Assembly (NCBI GenBank): GCA_009775365.1
Contig: VSPM01000069.1
Location: forward strand, 1 to 13,711
Length of the DNA: 13,711 bases
Direction of reading: 5' to 3'
From: Muribaculaceae bacterium
GTDB taxonomy: Bacteria; Bacteroidota; Bacteroidia; Bacteroidales; Muribaculaceae
In this document: one piece after another, positions 6,369 through 13,564 of the stretch
How positions within the stretch are numbered: position 1 is the stretch's first letter
Layout: every line of letters begins with the position of its first letter
Translations under genes and position numbers: made by a program
Notes under the pieces: generated by a model
The model's input: only the letters and a program-made list of their open reading frames with translations
Database searches by the model: none
What the model was told of the DNA's origin: nothing

Positions 6369-6510
6369 ATCGGGAGGCAGGCAATCAACCGTCAGGCGGT
6401 CGGATTGCCCCCCTTTTGAGGAACTCAAAAGGTATCTTGCCACTACTACTGAATCAGGCTGCGTAGCATACCTCCGTTTCCATCCCTGACGGGACTCTGT
6501 GCCTCCCGAT
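6369..6510. other. Origin of transfer (oriT) with nested inverted repeats
   Basis: The region between mobC and the DUF3408 gene is packed with symmetry. The outer arms are ATCGGGAGGCA (6369-6379) and TGCCTCCCGAT (6500-6510), a perfect 11 bp. Inner arms are CCGTCAGG (6389-6396) and CCTGACGG (6485-6492). A local hairpin spans 6381-6408 (GCAATC...GATTGC). Another, CCTTTTGAG/CTCAAAAGG with a 3-base loop, spans 6412-6432. It is followed immediately by TATCTTGC (6433-6440), one mismatch from the MOBP nick consensus YATCCTG|Y. By analogy the nick is after G6439 on the plus strand, so transfer would begin rightwards and the mob genes would enter last. Confidence 0.78.
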
Positions 6511-6537
6511 ATGTCGCTTATTTCCGGCAGTCAATTT

Positions 6538-7044
6538 TCAGAGTTTGCGCCACGCTTCGAGGTCGTCGCCGAATAGGTCGAGGTGCTCGCAGATGATGCG
6601 CTCGGCATAGCTGCCTACGTTTGCGCCACGGTCGCCGAGGATTCGGGCGTAACGTTCAAGTCGCTCCCATGTGGCATCGCTGATGTTGAGCGAATGTCGC
6701 TTGACAATCTTCACCGGGATAAGGTATGTTTCCTTGTATTCGCCGAACTCCAGCTTGCGCTGCTTTATACCCACGCGCTGTTGCTTGGGTTGTGGCGTTG
6801 CGGTCGGTTCATCGTTGAACAGATTGGCGGTGTTGTCGGGAGTGTTGCGGTCATTGCTGTTAACAGCAACATCAGAGTTTGCTGTGTTGACAGGCATAGT
6901 CGGGTCAACGGAATTGGGAGTAATATCGGATTTCATAATATCATAAGATTTTAGAGTAATACAATCGGTAGATGTTTTGCCAGTCTTGGATGTTGACTTG
7001 GCAGTGGAGGGAGAGGGTGTTGACTGAGATTTCTTGTTAGTCAT
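6538..7044 (-). CDS. DUF3408 protein of Bacteroidetes mobile elements
   Basis: 168 residues. The first ~90 are low-complexity, rich in Ser, Thr, Asn and Pro, and probably disordered. Residues ~95-165 form the DUF3408-type domain: LEFGEYKETYLIP, VKRHSLNISDATWERLERYA and YAERIICEHLDLFGDDLEAW, with the usual short strand followed by helices as in ribbon-helix-helix folds. DUF3408 proteins are typical of Bacteroides conjugative and mobilizable elements, usually beside mobilization genes; the exact role is unknown. The start overlaps the primase-like stop by four bases. It ends just before oriT, so it may bind there. Confidence 0.8.
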   Translation of the reverse strand: MTNKKSQSTPSPSTAKSTSKTGKTSTDCITLKSYDIMKSDITPNSVDPTMPVNTANSDVAVNSNDRNTPDNTANLFNDEPTATPQPKQQRVGIKQRKLEFGEYKETYLIPVKIVKRHSLNISDATWERLERYARILGDRGANVGSYAERIICEHLDLFGDDLEAWRKL

Positions 7045-8123
7045 ATTTTCTCGTTTTTACGGTTTGACAATGGTGTTTCGGTTGTCGGGGAATACCGCTC
7101 AACCGACACTAATTCGAGTTGCAGGTCATCTATGAATTTCTGCAACATCGGATACTTTCTAATCATACTTTGCAGCACGGCTTGGTCTGGCTCGATTTGC
7201 AGTAGATAATCGGCAATATCATATCCGGCTGACTTGTCAGTATCATCGGCAACATCATTCATAAAGTTGAAGATGGTGGCTTCGATACCGAGCGACTTCA
7301 TCAATGGTAGTTTCTGCCCCCACTGCTCTGTCGCGCCCAAATCGGGATAGAGGATAACCTGCCGTCCACGGAGAACCCGGAGTGCATCGGCATTGAGACA
7401 TCCGTTCTTGCCTCCGGTGGCGAGCCATACATATTCGGGCAGATACCAGCTCGCTATCAGTGCCGTCTTCTCGCTCTCGACCAATGCAACAGGCTTGCCA
7501 CGGTTCATCGGCAACAGATGTTCACCGAAAAAACATTGACGGAGATTGTAGTCCGGCAACTTCATCAGCGAGTGCGCCCACGACACATGATTGAATGGCT
7601 CCTTGACACGCTTGCCGCTCCCGGCATCGTAGAGCATCACTTTCCCGGTGCGGACACGTCCGTTGATGTCGGTCTGCCAGAACACACAAGCCCCCGGCCA
7701 GTGCTTCGATGTGCCAACGCAATACTCTCTCATCAGTCTCTCCGCATCATCGGACCCGAACTTCGATTTGAGGAACAGAAAGAGATTGTTACGGTCATAT
7801 CCGTGCAGAGTCTGTGCAACAGTCTCTGCCTCTATGAAAGAGGCTGGCTTGGGTGTCTCGGCCGGCGTGGCTCTGCTGGCTGACGGAGCTGACCAATCGG
7901 AGTGCTGAGGCTTGTCCTGCGGATTGCGCTCAAAATATTCCTTTGGCGTGAGGTGGTAGCCACAGCTCTGCTCATGGTCACACCTGCCGACATCATCCGG
8001 GAACGTAATTTGTTTCTCGGTGTCGATGTATCGGGAGAAGCACCGTTTCTTGTGACAGACTGGGCAAGTGTGGCGACTCCCGACACCACGATAGGGTTGG
8101 AGAATAAATCGGTGTCCACTCAT
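7041..8123 (-). CDS. Primase-like protein with zinc ribbon and TOPRIM domain (DUF6371-like)
   Basis: 360 residues. The N-terminus has a zinc-ribbon pattern (CPVCHKKRC at 20-28, then CDHEQSCGYH at 48-57) resembling primase zinc fingers. The C-terminal half carries TOPRIM hallmarks: VALVESEKTALIAS with Glu216 and VILYPDLGA with Asp261, the second motif having DLG rather than the full DxD. This matches the DUF6371/TOPRIM primase-like proteins that accompany DUF3987 proteins in Bacteroidetes elements. Its likely job is priming complementary-strand synthesis after excision or transfer; primase activity is inferred, not demonstrated. It overlaps the DUF3408 gene by four bases and is separated from DUF3987 by 90 bp holding an inverted repeat array. 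Confidence 0.83.
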   Translation of the reverse strand: MSGHRFILQPYRGVGSRHTCPVCHKKRCFSRYIDTEKQITFPDDVGRCDHEQSCGYHLTPKEYFERNPQDKPQHSDWSAPSASRATPAETPKPASFIEAETVAQTLHGYDRNNLFLFLKSKFGSDDAERLMREYCVGTSKHWPGACVFWQTDINGRVRTGKVMLYDAGSGKRVKEPFNHVSWAHSLMKLPDYNLRQCFFGEHLLPMNRGKPVALVESEKTALIASWYLPEYVWLATGGKNGCLNADALRVLRGRQVILYPDLGATEQWGQKLPLMKSLGIEATIFNFMNDVADDTDKSAGYDIADYLLQIEPDQAVLQSMIRKYPMLQKFIDDLQLELVSVERYSPTTETPLSNRKNEKI

Positions 8124-8143
8124 AGTTCCATCAAGATTTTGGT

Positions 8144-8204
8144 TGCACTATCTGCATTATTTGCATTTTGACGGAGCGAAAATGCGGAAAGTGCAGAAAA
8201 TGCA
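8144..8204. repeat. Inverted pair of 26-bp elements (9-bp TGCA units)
   Basis: Between the DUF3987 and primase-like genes, a 26-bp element built of TGCA-type 9-bp units lies on the plus strand (8144-8169) and again inverted (8179-8204), separated by nine bases. The arms match at 20 of 26 positions, so an RNA hairpin of moderate strength is possible on either strand. A third copy is at 1707-1732. As the upstream leader of the primase-like gene it may regulate it, or serve as a replication site in the excised circle. Confidence 0.72.
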
Positions 8205-8213
8205 GGTGGATAA

Positions 8214-9569
8214 TCATAATTTCGCATAGACACCGTGACGTACCTTTTGGAAATGGATGCCGGTGAACCGCTTGATAAAATCCTTGAAAGTCCGCTCTGC
8301 CATAGAATTGGCGGTTGCGATTTCAACGCCTTGCTCGGTTGTGAATTCCTCAGGTAATGCGGCTATGACAGCCCGTTGCAGTTCTGACAGCGACAAATCT
8401 TTGATTATGCCCTGTACCCTTGTGGCAGTAGCCTTGAAATAATCCACAAGACTTATGGCGTTCTCCACCGAAACAAGGTCTATTTCAGTTTTGTCAGCCT
8501 CGCCGCAAGCCCATCGCGCCATCTGGATTATCAGACAGAAGCGTATGGCATGAAAATCGAACTTGCTGAACACTCCTTTCAGCGCGTCATTCTCCTCGCG
8601 GTTGCAGTCCTCGGTGTTCTCCCGTTGCCACTGATAGAGCCGTGTCTTTGCCTCCTGCGAGAAGCCGAGAATTGTAGGGATAACCTTGCCGTCTTCGTCC
8701 GTATCGTATGGCATATACACAAGTCTGCTGATAATCTCAGCCCACGAAGCCTCGATGTCGAATGAGGGTTCTTTATCGCTCCACGCTTGTTTGTCCTGAT
8801 TGTTGGCGATGACGAATAGAAGGCGGTCGATAAAGCCGTTGGAGCTGCGGCTGCCTTGGGCGAGTTCGTTGAGAATACCGTTCTGAATCGTGCCGACAAC
8901 CGACACAAACGGTCTGCCGATATAGACGGAGTCTTTCGCGCCCTTTCGGTCGGAGAATATCGGATTGGCGTTGTAGAGTTTCAGCCAATATTCCTCGTCA
9001 GAGCCTTTGTTGTAGCGGTTAAAGTTTTTGAACCATCCCGCCAACTCGTCATTCCACATGCAGATGCCGCGCAGATTGTGGGAGTGAATAAGCATCATAG
9101 CCTCCGGCGTTGCGTCTGAAATCAGAAAACGCTTGTTCACTGGCAATACCGGATGCGCAACAGTCCTTTCTTTCATCGGCAACTCGCATTGGCGGTTGTA
9201 CTCGGTAAGTTCTTTCTGAAAGGCACTGTTGTTTACGCCGTCAATATCGGAGAAAGGACGGATGGCGAAGTTCAGAGGATGCGACTTGCACGCTCCGGGT
9301 CTGCCGACAAGAGCCATGAACAGAATGGCGCTCTCGTCCCATTTCCCTTTCAGCCGGGCGAAATGGGTGTTACCGATGCCAAGACCGAGAGCCACGAGCA
9401 TAGCCCCGGCAAGATAATCCACCGGAAAACCGTAGCAGTCGTTAGCCTCGCGTACAATCCGCTGAATCTTCATCGGCATAGCACTGAGGGGAAAGTCGCC
9501 GCCACGCATACTGACGCTCATATCCACAGCCTTGCCGAGAATGAGCATAGGGTCAACTGAATTCCCCAT
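8214..9569 (-). CDS. DUF3987 P-loop ATPase, probable replication helicase
   Basis: 451 residues. The N-terminal half holds a P-loop: VGRPGACKSHP (88-98), where the family keeps a variant loop with Lys95-Ser96 but a Cys in place of the last glycine. A Walker B-like GICMWNDELAGWF follows (Asp174-Glu175). Later motifs such as FVSVVGTIQ and RLLFVIANN fit a RecA/helicase-like core. The last ~60 residues (LSELQRAVIAALPEEFTTEQ, then a HTH-like segment) resemble a winged helix. DUF3987 proteins are found with primase-like genes in phages and Bacteroidetes elements, so replication of the excised form is the likely role. It starts three bases after the upstream HTH gene's stop. Confidence 0.85.
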   Translation of the reverse strand: MGNSVDPMLILGKAVDMSVSMRGGDFPLSAMPMKIQRIVREANDCYGFPVDYLAGAMLVALGLGIGNTHFARLKGKWDESAILFMALVGRPGACKSHPLNFAIRPFSDIDGVNNSAFQKELTEYNRQCELPMKERTVAHPVLPVNKRFLISDATPEAMMLIHSHNLRGICMWNDELAGWFKNFNRYNKGSDEEYWLKLYNANPIFSDRKGAKDSVYIGRPFVSVVGTIQNGILNELAQGSRSSNGFIDRLLFVIANNQDKQAWSDKEPSFDIEASWAEIISRLVYMPYDTDEDGKVIPTILGFSQEAKTRLYQWQRENTEDCNREENDALKGVFSKFDFHAIRFCLIIQMARWACGEADKTEIDLVSVENAISLVDYFKATATRVQGIIKDLSLSELQRAVIAALPEEFTTEQGVEIATANSMAERTFKDFIKRFTGIHFQKVRHGVYAKL

Positions 9570-9572
9570 AGG

Positions 9573-9959
9573 CTATCGGCGGTTAATGGATTTAGCACGT
9601 GTGCCACGGCTGATGTCGGCCTCCATTTCAGAGAAAGACATAACTGAGGATTCACGCTTGTAGCCTCTGACATGCTCGACGAGTTCACTCTCAATAAACC
9701 GCCACGCCTTTTCGCCCGGTATCTTGTATGCCGGAATTTTTCCGTCACGCGCAAGGTTATACACGGTGGCTCTTGCCTTGCCGAGAATGTTGCAGGCCTC
9801 AACCATGCCGATGAATTGTGTTGCCGACTTACGGTTGTTTCTCTCGGAGGTGAGTTGAGCGCGAAGCTCCCTCACCTCATTGGTCAGATCCCTTACGAGA
9901 TTGACCAGCGATGACACTGCGCCCGGCAGCTCATCGAATGTTAGTACTTCTTGTAACAT
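9573..9959 (-). CDS. Excisionase-like helix-turn-helix protein
   Basis: 128 residues from the ATG at 9959 (MLQEVLTFDELPG). A longer frame to a TTG at 9998 is rejected because that codon sits in the -7 region of the promoter. Residues ~15-42 form a coiled coil (VNLVRDLTNEVRELRAQL), likely for dimerization. Residues ~48-95 are a MerR/excisionase-type HTH_17 domain: FIGMVEACNILGKARATVYN, then a basic wing region KIPAYKIPGEKAWRF. Such proteins bend DNA for excision or activate mobilization genes. It is first in the replication/mobilization operon and lies just downstream of one copy of the 81-bp regulatory unit shared with the integrase gene. Confidence 0.85.
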   Translation of the reverse strand: MLQEVLTFDELPGAVSSLVNLVRDLTNEVRELRAQLTSERNNRKSATQFIGMVEACNILGKARATVYNLARDGKIPAYKIPGEKAWRFIESELVEHVRGYKRESSVMSFSEMEADISRGTRAKSINRR

Positions 9960-9995
9960 AAAACTGGCGACTCCACTTTTGTATGGAATCGCCAG

Positions 9996-10076
9996 CAAAG
10001 TTCAGAAGTGTTTCAATGGTGGAATCCGTCACCCGATTTTGAACAAAATCCACCACGTTTCCACCATGATTTCACC
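9996..10076 (-). promoter_or_regulatory. 81-bp regulatory unit, copy A (before the HTH/mobilization operon)
   Basis: Matches copy B at 12406-12486 without gaps at 61 of 81 positions; a 30-bp core (10012-10041) differs at only two. On the plus strand it has CCACC-type boxes at 10050, 10061 and 10072 (exactly 11 bp apart, the last TCACC), CACCC at 10030 and an inverted GGTGG at 10018. The minus-strand -7 box is GAACTTTG, one base off the TAnnTTTG consensus; no -33 element is evident. The unit overlaps the stop codon of the membrane protein gene. Confidence 0.8.
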
Positions 10077-11136
10077 ACATCGGGTCGTTGTAGCCGTCAT
10101 CTTCTAAAATGTTGTCACCAAGATTATAAGGTTGAATATCCATATCAGCAAAAGCCATTGCCATCGTGGATTCGGAATTATTTTGTCGATTTGTGCGTTT
10201 AGTCGGTTTTGACTGCTTTTTCTCGGTGGATTTTGGTGCCTTGGCTTTTTTTGTCACTACTGTTTCTTTTTCCTCCGATGAATCCTCATCTTCTGTTGGA
10301 ATTTCAAAACGGGCAACATTCTCGTTGATTTTAATTGTGCCTTGAGATTCTTGATACTTCAGTTTCCTTTCGATGGTGCAGACTTCGACATCCTTGAATT
10401 TTTGAGCGAACACTTGTTTTAGAAAATGGGCTGTGTGAGGATTCGGTTTCTTGAATGGTTTGGCAATGTTCCAACCGAAATGCATCATGTCCATTGTTGT
10501 CAGAGTATCGGGCAGCGGAATTGATTCATCATCGTAGAACTCCGGTACACCTTCGCTATGGATATAGGCAGTGACGGCATCAATTATTTTATCCAGCACA
10601 CTCATTTCAACCAGTGGTGCAAGCGTATAACCTATATATTTGATTACATTTTCTTCCTTCTGATAGGCACGGTCTTCTATCTTCTGTTTTTGTTTAGCCT
10701 TTCTTTCATCGTAATCTATGACGATTTTTCTTGGAGTAGGTGTTTCAATTTTCACAATCCCTGATTCGATGGTTTCAGCGGGTGCGGGTTTTTCAATAGA
10801 CTGGACCAACTGCTGAACAGGCTCTGATGGCAGAGGAATAGGTTCAGGTTCTGCGGCTTCTTGTAAGGGTTGTCCCTCTTTTAGGCCGAGCCAACGAAAG
10901 AAGGATTCAAGGCCGGAAACGATAAGTGTGCCAAATTTCTTTGTGAGAAATTCATGCAATGCCAGATACAGCAAGCCAAATAATGCGATGATACCACCGA
11001 ATACGAGGTTGGCGTTGAATGTACTCATACCACCGGTGTCGATGGCTGATTGGCGGGCAAGTGCGGCGAGAATTAAGGCAGCTATACCTATCCAAAGCCA
11101 TAACTGCCAATGGTCGGGAATTTGTCCGTTCTTCAT
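10072..11136 (-). CDS. Two-helix membrane protein, unknown function
   Basis: 354 residues. Two transmembrane segments lie near residues 11-27 (QLWLWIGIAALILAALA) and 44-61 (LVFGGIIALFGLLYLALH). A long charged cytoplasmic part follows, with a proline/glutamate-rich linker (~85-140), a helical block (~150-250) and a lysine-rich tail (~295-320, KKAKAPKSTEKKQSKPTKRT) that could bind DNA. I recognise no family. It lies between the integrase terminator and the copy A promoter, so it is a separate unit or the first gene of the mobilization transcript. A role in tethering DNA or the relaxosome to the membrane would fit but is a guess. Its stop codon lies inside the 81-bp unit. Confidence 0.75.
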   Translation of the reverse strand: MKNGQIPDHWQLWLWIGIAALILAALARQSAIDTGGMSTFNANLVFGGIIALFGLLYLALHEFLTKKFGTLIVSGLESFFRWLGLKEGQPLQEAAEPEPIPLPSEPVQQLVQSIEKPAPAETIESGIVKIETPTPRKIVIDYDERKAKQKQKIEDRAYQKEENVIKYIGYTLAPLVEMSVLDKIIDAVTAYIHSEGVPEFYDDESIPLPDTLTTMDMMHFGWNIAKPFKKPNPHTAHFLKQVFAQKFKDVEVCTIERKLKYQESQGTIKINENVARFEIPTEDEDSSEEKETVVTKKAKAPKSTEKKQSKPTKRTNRQNNSESTMAMAFADMDIQPYNLGDNILEDDGYNDPMW

Positions 11137-11206
11137 TCTGTAATATTTATGTTTCTAAAGATTTCATCAGATTTTATAACACAATGGTTATGTAAGATGT
11201 TCACCG

Positions 11207-11243
11207 AAAAGAAAATGCCACCCCTCGGTGTGAAGGATGGCAT
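11207..11243 (-). terminator. Rho-independent terminator of the integrase gene
   Basis: On the minus strand ATGCCATCC (11243-11235) pairs with GGGTGGCAT (11223-11215), a 9-bp stem with one wobble and an 11-base loop, followed by TTTCTTTT. It lies 22 bases after the integrase stop, so integrase is its own transcription unit. Its stem resembles that of the hairpin at 13572-13595. Confidence 0.8.
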
Positions 11244-11265
11244 ATAAGATGGATTTGGTGTAGGC

Positions 11266-12375
11266 CTATTTTAGAGAAATGACATTGGCTGCTTCTCGTT
11301 TTCGCTCGTCAACTACTTTTGCATAAATCTGAGTATTCTTTACACTTCGGTGAGTTAGCATCTTGCTGATGGTCAGGATGTCCACGCCATTTGCGGCCAA
11401 AAGTGTGGCGAAGCTGTGACGCATGGAGTGGAACGTAACCCGTCGTGTGATTCCTGCTGATTTGAGCCATTGTTTCAAAGGATGATTGACCATGTGTTTT
11501 TTAAGGCCTTTGAATATAAGTCCCTCTGAACGTTCCCCACATAGGGCAAGCGTTTCATCACTGATGGGGAGATTGGCTTCCTCTTCCGTTTTCTCAGTGC
11601 AGATTCGGATCATGTATCCTCCGTCCTGTCCGAGTTGGATATGTTCCCATGACAGTTGGAGAATATCGCTGATGCGTAGTCCTGTCATACAACTGAACAG
11701 TGTCGCTTGTTTGAGAACCTGATGTTTGCAGGGAGTTTCAACAAGTTTTTTAACTTCTGTGAGAGTGAGAAATTCTTTCTTCACCTCTTTCCATTCGATT
11801 TTTTCAAGGAAGTCGTTGACATTCTCCCGGAGGTATTTCTCCTGATAAGCCATTTTCAGCAACGCGCGGAATGTTGACCAATATCCGGCTGCTGAGTTAT
11901 GGGCGATGTTTCTTCCCTTGCCGTTGTTGCGTTGACGTTTGGCGGAAAGGAGATAAGTACGAAAGCCTTTGCAGAAGTCAACGGTAAGGTCGCAGAAACG
12001 GCATTTACCCTTGCAGTAGATGTCGAAATGGCGATATACACAATCCCATTTCTGATATTTCTCCCTGCATTTGGTCTTGAAGTAAGCAAGGAAGTCCATA
12101 CGTTGCTTCTCCTTGTCGAGAAAGTCAAATTTCTCGTTGAGCAGTTGCTCGAAGCGACGGCAACGGATAGCCTCCGCCTTTTCTTCCATAGAGGCGTTGA
12201 ACTGACGCTCTCGCTCATTCATGGGAGAGGCATAGATGTAGATGCCAAGAGTTTCTCGGCGGCTCATACGGTTGGTATGAGGGTTGCGGATTGCGGGATA
12301 GAAGTCGAGGTAGAGCGATATGCGTCCACCTGAGATAGCCTTCTTGCGAAGGAAAACTTTAGTGCATGTATTCAT
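11266..12375 (-). CDS. Tyrosine recombinase (integrase)
   Basis: 369 residues with the full catalytic set: Arg234 (TGLRISDI), Lys262 (CTEKTEEE), His316-x-x-Arg319 (FHSMRHSFATLL), His342 (THRS) and the nucleophile Tyr351 (NTQIYAKV). Residues ~1-85 are an arm-binding type N-terminus common in Bacteroidetes integrases. Residues ~92-195 are the SAM-like core-binding domain, unusually rich in cysteine (CRFCDL and KGKC near 121-129). Strand exchange at attachment sites would insert and excise the element. It has its own promoter (copy B, with a good -7 box) and terminator. The attachment site is not identified. Confidence 0.93.
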   Translation of the reverse strand: MNTCTKVFLRKKAISGGRISLYLDFYPAIRNPHTNRMSRRETLGIYIYASPMNERERQFNASMEEKAEAIRCRRFEQLLNEKFDFLDKEKQRMDFLAYFKTKCREKYQKWDCVYRHFDIYCKGKCRFCDLTVDFCKGFRTYLLSAKRQRNNGKGRNIAHNSAAGYWSTFRALLKMAYQEKYLRENVNDFLEKIEWKEVKKEFLTLTEVKKLVETPCKHQVLKQATLFSCMTGLRISDILQLSWEHIQLGQDGGYMIRICTEKTEEEANLPISDETLALCGERSEGLIFKGLKKHMVNHPLKQWLKSAGITRRVTFHSMRHSFATLLAANGVDILTISKMLTHRSVKNTQIYAKVVDERKREAANVISLK

Positions 12376-12405
12376 ACGCAGTTGGGGTTATTAAAGATTT
12401 GAGGA

Positions 12406-12486
12406 CAAAGGTAGCAGGTGCTTCAACGGTGGAATCCGACACCCGATTTTGGCGCAATTCCACCCGTATGCCACCATTATTCCACC
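12406..12486 (-). promoter_or_regulatory. 81-bp regulatory unit, copy B (before the integrase)
   Basis: The partner of copy A (75% identity, no gaps). CCACC boxes start at 12460, 12471 and 12482, again exactly 11 bp apart, with CACCC at 12440 and an inverted GGTGGAAT at 12428 facing ATTCCACC. The minus-strand -7 box is TACCTTTG (12413-12406), a perfect consensus match; no TTTG is found 20 bases upstream. The boxes take the place of the -33 element, so a bound activator is likely. The integrase ATG is 30 bases downstream. Confidence 0.82.
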
Positions 12487-12488
12487 GC

Positions 12489-13376
12489 TCAAATCACAGG
12501 TGGAGCAAACAGATTATCAAGCTCTTGCTTGGATATTTTGATTATTCTTCCGATTTTTACTTTCGTAATGCCGTGGGTCTTGATGTAATGGTAGAGTTGG
12601 TCGCGTGTCATGTTGAAATGCTCCATCGCTTCCGCCATTGTGTAGTATTCCGGCTCATCAGGCACTGCCGTTCCTTTGGCTATGTCGAAATGCTTTTTGG
12701 AATATCGGGCCTCGCACCCGATTTTCTTTTTCGGTATGCGCTCTTTGGACACAAGATTGTAGATTGCGGACAGAGTCATTCCATACCGTTCTTGAATCTC
12801 GGCGGCAGTGTACCATTCCGATATGTCCTCTTTTGGCTCTTGACTGGCAAAGAAGCGGTCAATGTGTTGCTTGCTCCAAAGGGTTTTGCCGCGTTGCAGT
12901 GTCTTCGGAAAGTTATTTTCTTTCGCTGCCTTGAACAGCCATGAATTGCTGATACCGAATTTTTCCAAAACCTCCTTTGTGGTGTAGAACTCGGTAATGG
13001 CTTCTTTCTCTTTCGCAGGACGCAATTCATAGAGATGCGAACCGTCAAACAAAGAATTGAGGCTTTCCCGGCTTATCAGAGTTTTGCCCTTGAATTGAAA
13101 ACAAGGGATAGAATTAGCCGCGAGATAATTGTAAACACTTCGTCTGCTTACGCCCAATAATCGGGCGCATTGACCGGGTGAGATGAATGGACTTTTATCT
13201 AAATTTTGTGGGATATTTGCTTTGGCTTGCTCCTTTGCCACATGTTCCTTTCGCTTGGCATCCTTATAGGCGTGTTCTGCACAACGCTTGGAACAATACC
13301 GCGTTGTGCATTTGCGGGCGGTGAAAACAGAATGACACCACTCGCAGGTCTTGGTGATTTCAATAGTGCTACTCAT
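12489..13376 (-). CDS. Zinc-finger protein with four tandem helix-turn-helix domains
   Basis: 295 residues. The N-terminus is a treble-clef-like zinc finger (Cys11, Cys14, Cys28, Cys32; CEWCHSVF...YCSKRC). Four excisionase-type HTH_17 units follow near residues 64-110 (FISPGQCARLLGVSRRSVYN), 130-176 (FYTTKEVLEKFGISNSWLFK), 189-233 (WYTAAEIQERYGMTLSAIYN) and 245-290 (YYTMAEAMEHFNMTRDQLYH). The spacing is about 56-65 residues. Most such proteins have one HTH; four in a row suggests binding of a series of phased sites. Four GTGCAA repeats at 10-bp spacing lie in its own leader, and boxes at 11-bp spacing lie at its 3' end before integrase. It is likely the recombination directionality or master regulator. 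Confidence 0.85.
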   Translation of the reverse strand: MSSTIEITKTCEWCHSVFTARKCTTRYCSKRCAEHAYKDAKRKEHVAKEQAKANIPQNLDKSPFISPGQCARLLGVSRRSVYNYLAANSIPCFQFKGKTLISRESLNSLFDGSHLYELRPAKEKEAITEFYTTKEVLEKFGISNSWLFKAAKENNFPKTLQRGKTLWSKQHIDRFFASQEPKEDISEWYTAAEIQERYGMTLSAIYNLVSKERIPKKKIGCEARYSKKHFDIAKGTAVPDEPEYYTMAEAMEHFNMTRDQLYHYIKTHGITKVKIGRIIKISKQELDNLFAPPVI

Positions 13377-13417
13377 TCGATTTACGCTGTTATTTCTGTT
13401 AATATTCTGTTAAAAGT

Positions 13418-13453
13418 GTGCAAGGGCGTGCAATGGTGTGCAACCATGTGCAA
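13418..13453. repeat. Four GTGCAA repeats at exact 10-bp spacing
   Basis: GTGCAA starts at 13418, 13428, 13438 and 13448. The spacer tetramers differ, so it is the hexamer that is conserved, once per helical turn. On the minus strand it reads TTGCAC four times, 42-77 bases upstream of the four-HTH gene's start. Three CTGTTA boxes (13387, 13396, 13407) lie between. This is probably an operator for autoregulation or an integrase arm-site cluster. Confidence 0.8.
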
Positions 13454-13482
13454 ATCATCCACGACCTTACAGTCGAGTTAGC

Positions 13483-13510
13483 CTCGGTTGAGTGGTGAGA
13501 TACAACCGAG
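13483..13510. repeat. 8-bp perfect inverted repeat with 12-base spacer
   Basis: CTCGGTTG (13483-13490) and CAACCGAG (13503-13510) are perfect inverted arms. On the minus strand GTATCTC is repeated beside them. There is no U-tract, so it is not an obvious terminator. It could be a recombination core or an operator near the element end. Confidence 0.6.
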
Positions 13511-13525
13511 ATACAAAAATGGGCG

Positions 13526-13555
13526 TAAAATCGAGCAAAAACGATTAAAATCGAG
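13526..13555. repeat. Direct repeat TAAAATCGAG, 20 bp apart
   Basis: TAAAATCGAG occurs at 13526-13535 and 13546-13555, exactly two helical turns apart. TCGAG also occurs at 13473. Placement beside the inverted repeat and beyond the last gene of the element is like arm-type integrase sites, but no binding data support this. Confidence 0.55.
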
Positions 13556-13564
13556 TATTGCGAC

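Noticed and set aside
6320..6388. Longer TTG start for mobC
   Set aside because: The extra 23 residues resemble no MobC N-terminus and would be coded within an outer arm of oriT.
5933..6466. 177-codon plus-strand open frame across the relaxase, mobC and oriT
   Set aside because: It is antisense to two well-supported genes in a GC-rich region, with no recognisable motif.
9153..9560. 135-codon plus-strand open frame opposite DUF3987
   Set aside because: It mirrors the codon structure of the DUF3987 gene and lacks a promoter or domain.
9957..9998. Longer TTG start for the small HTH gene
   Set aside because: It overlaps the -7-like box of copy A; the ATG at 9959 gives a normal-length protein.
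3927..13376. Complete conjugative element
   Set aside because: There is no VirB4/TraG-type ATPase, coupling protein or other transfer-channel gene; only mobilization functions are present.
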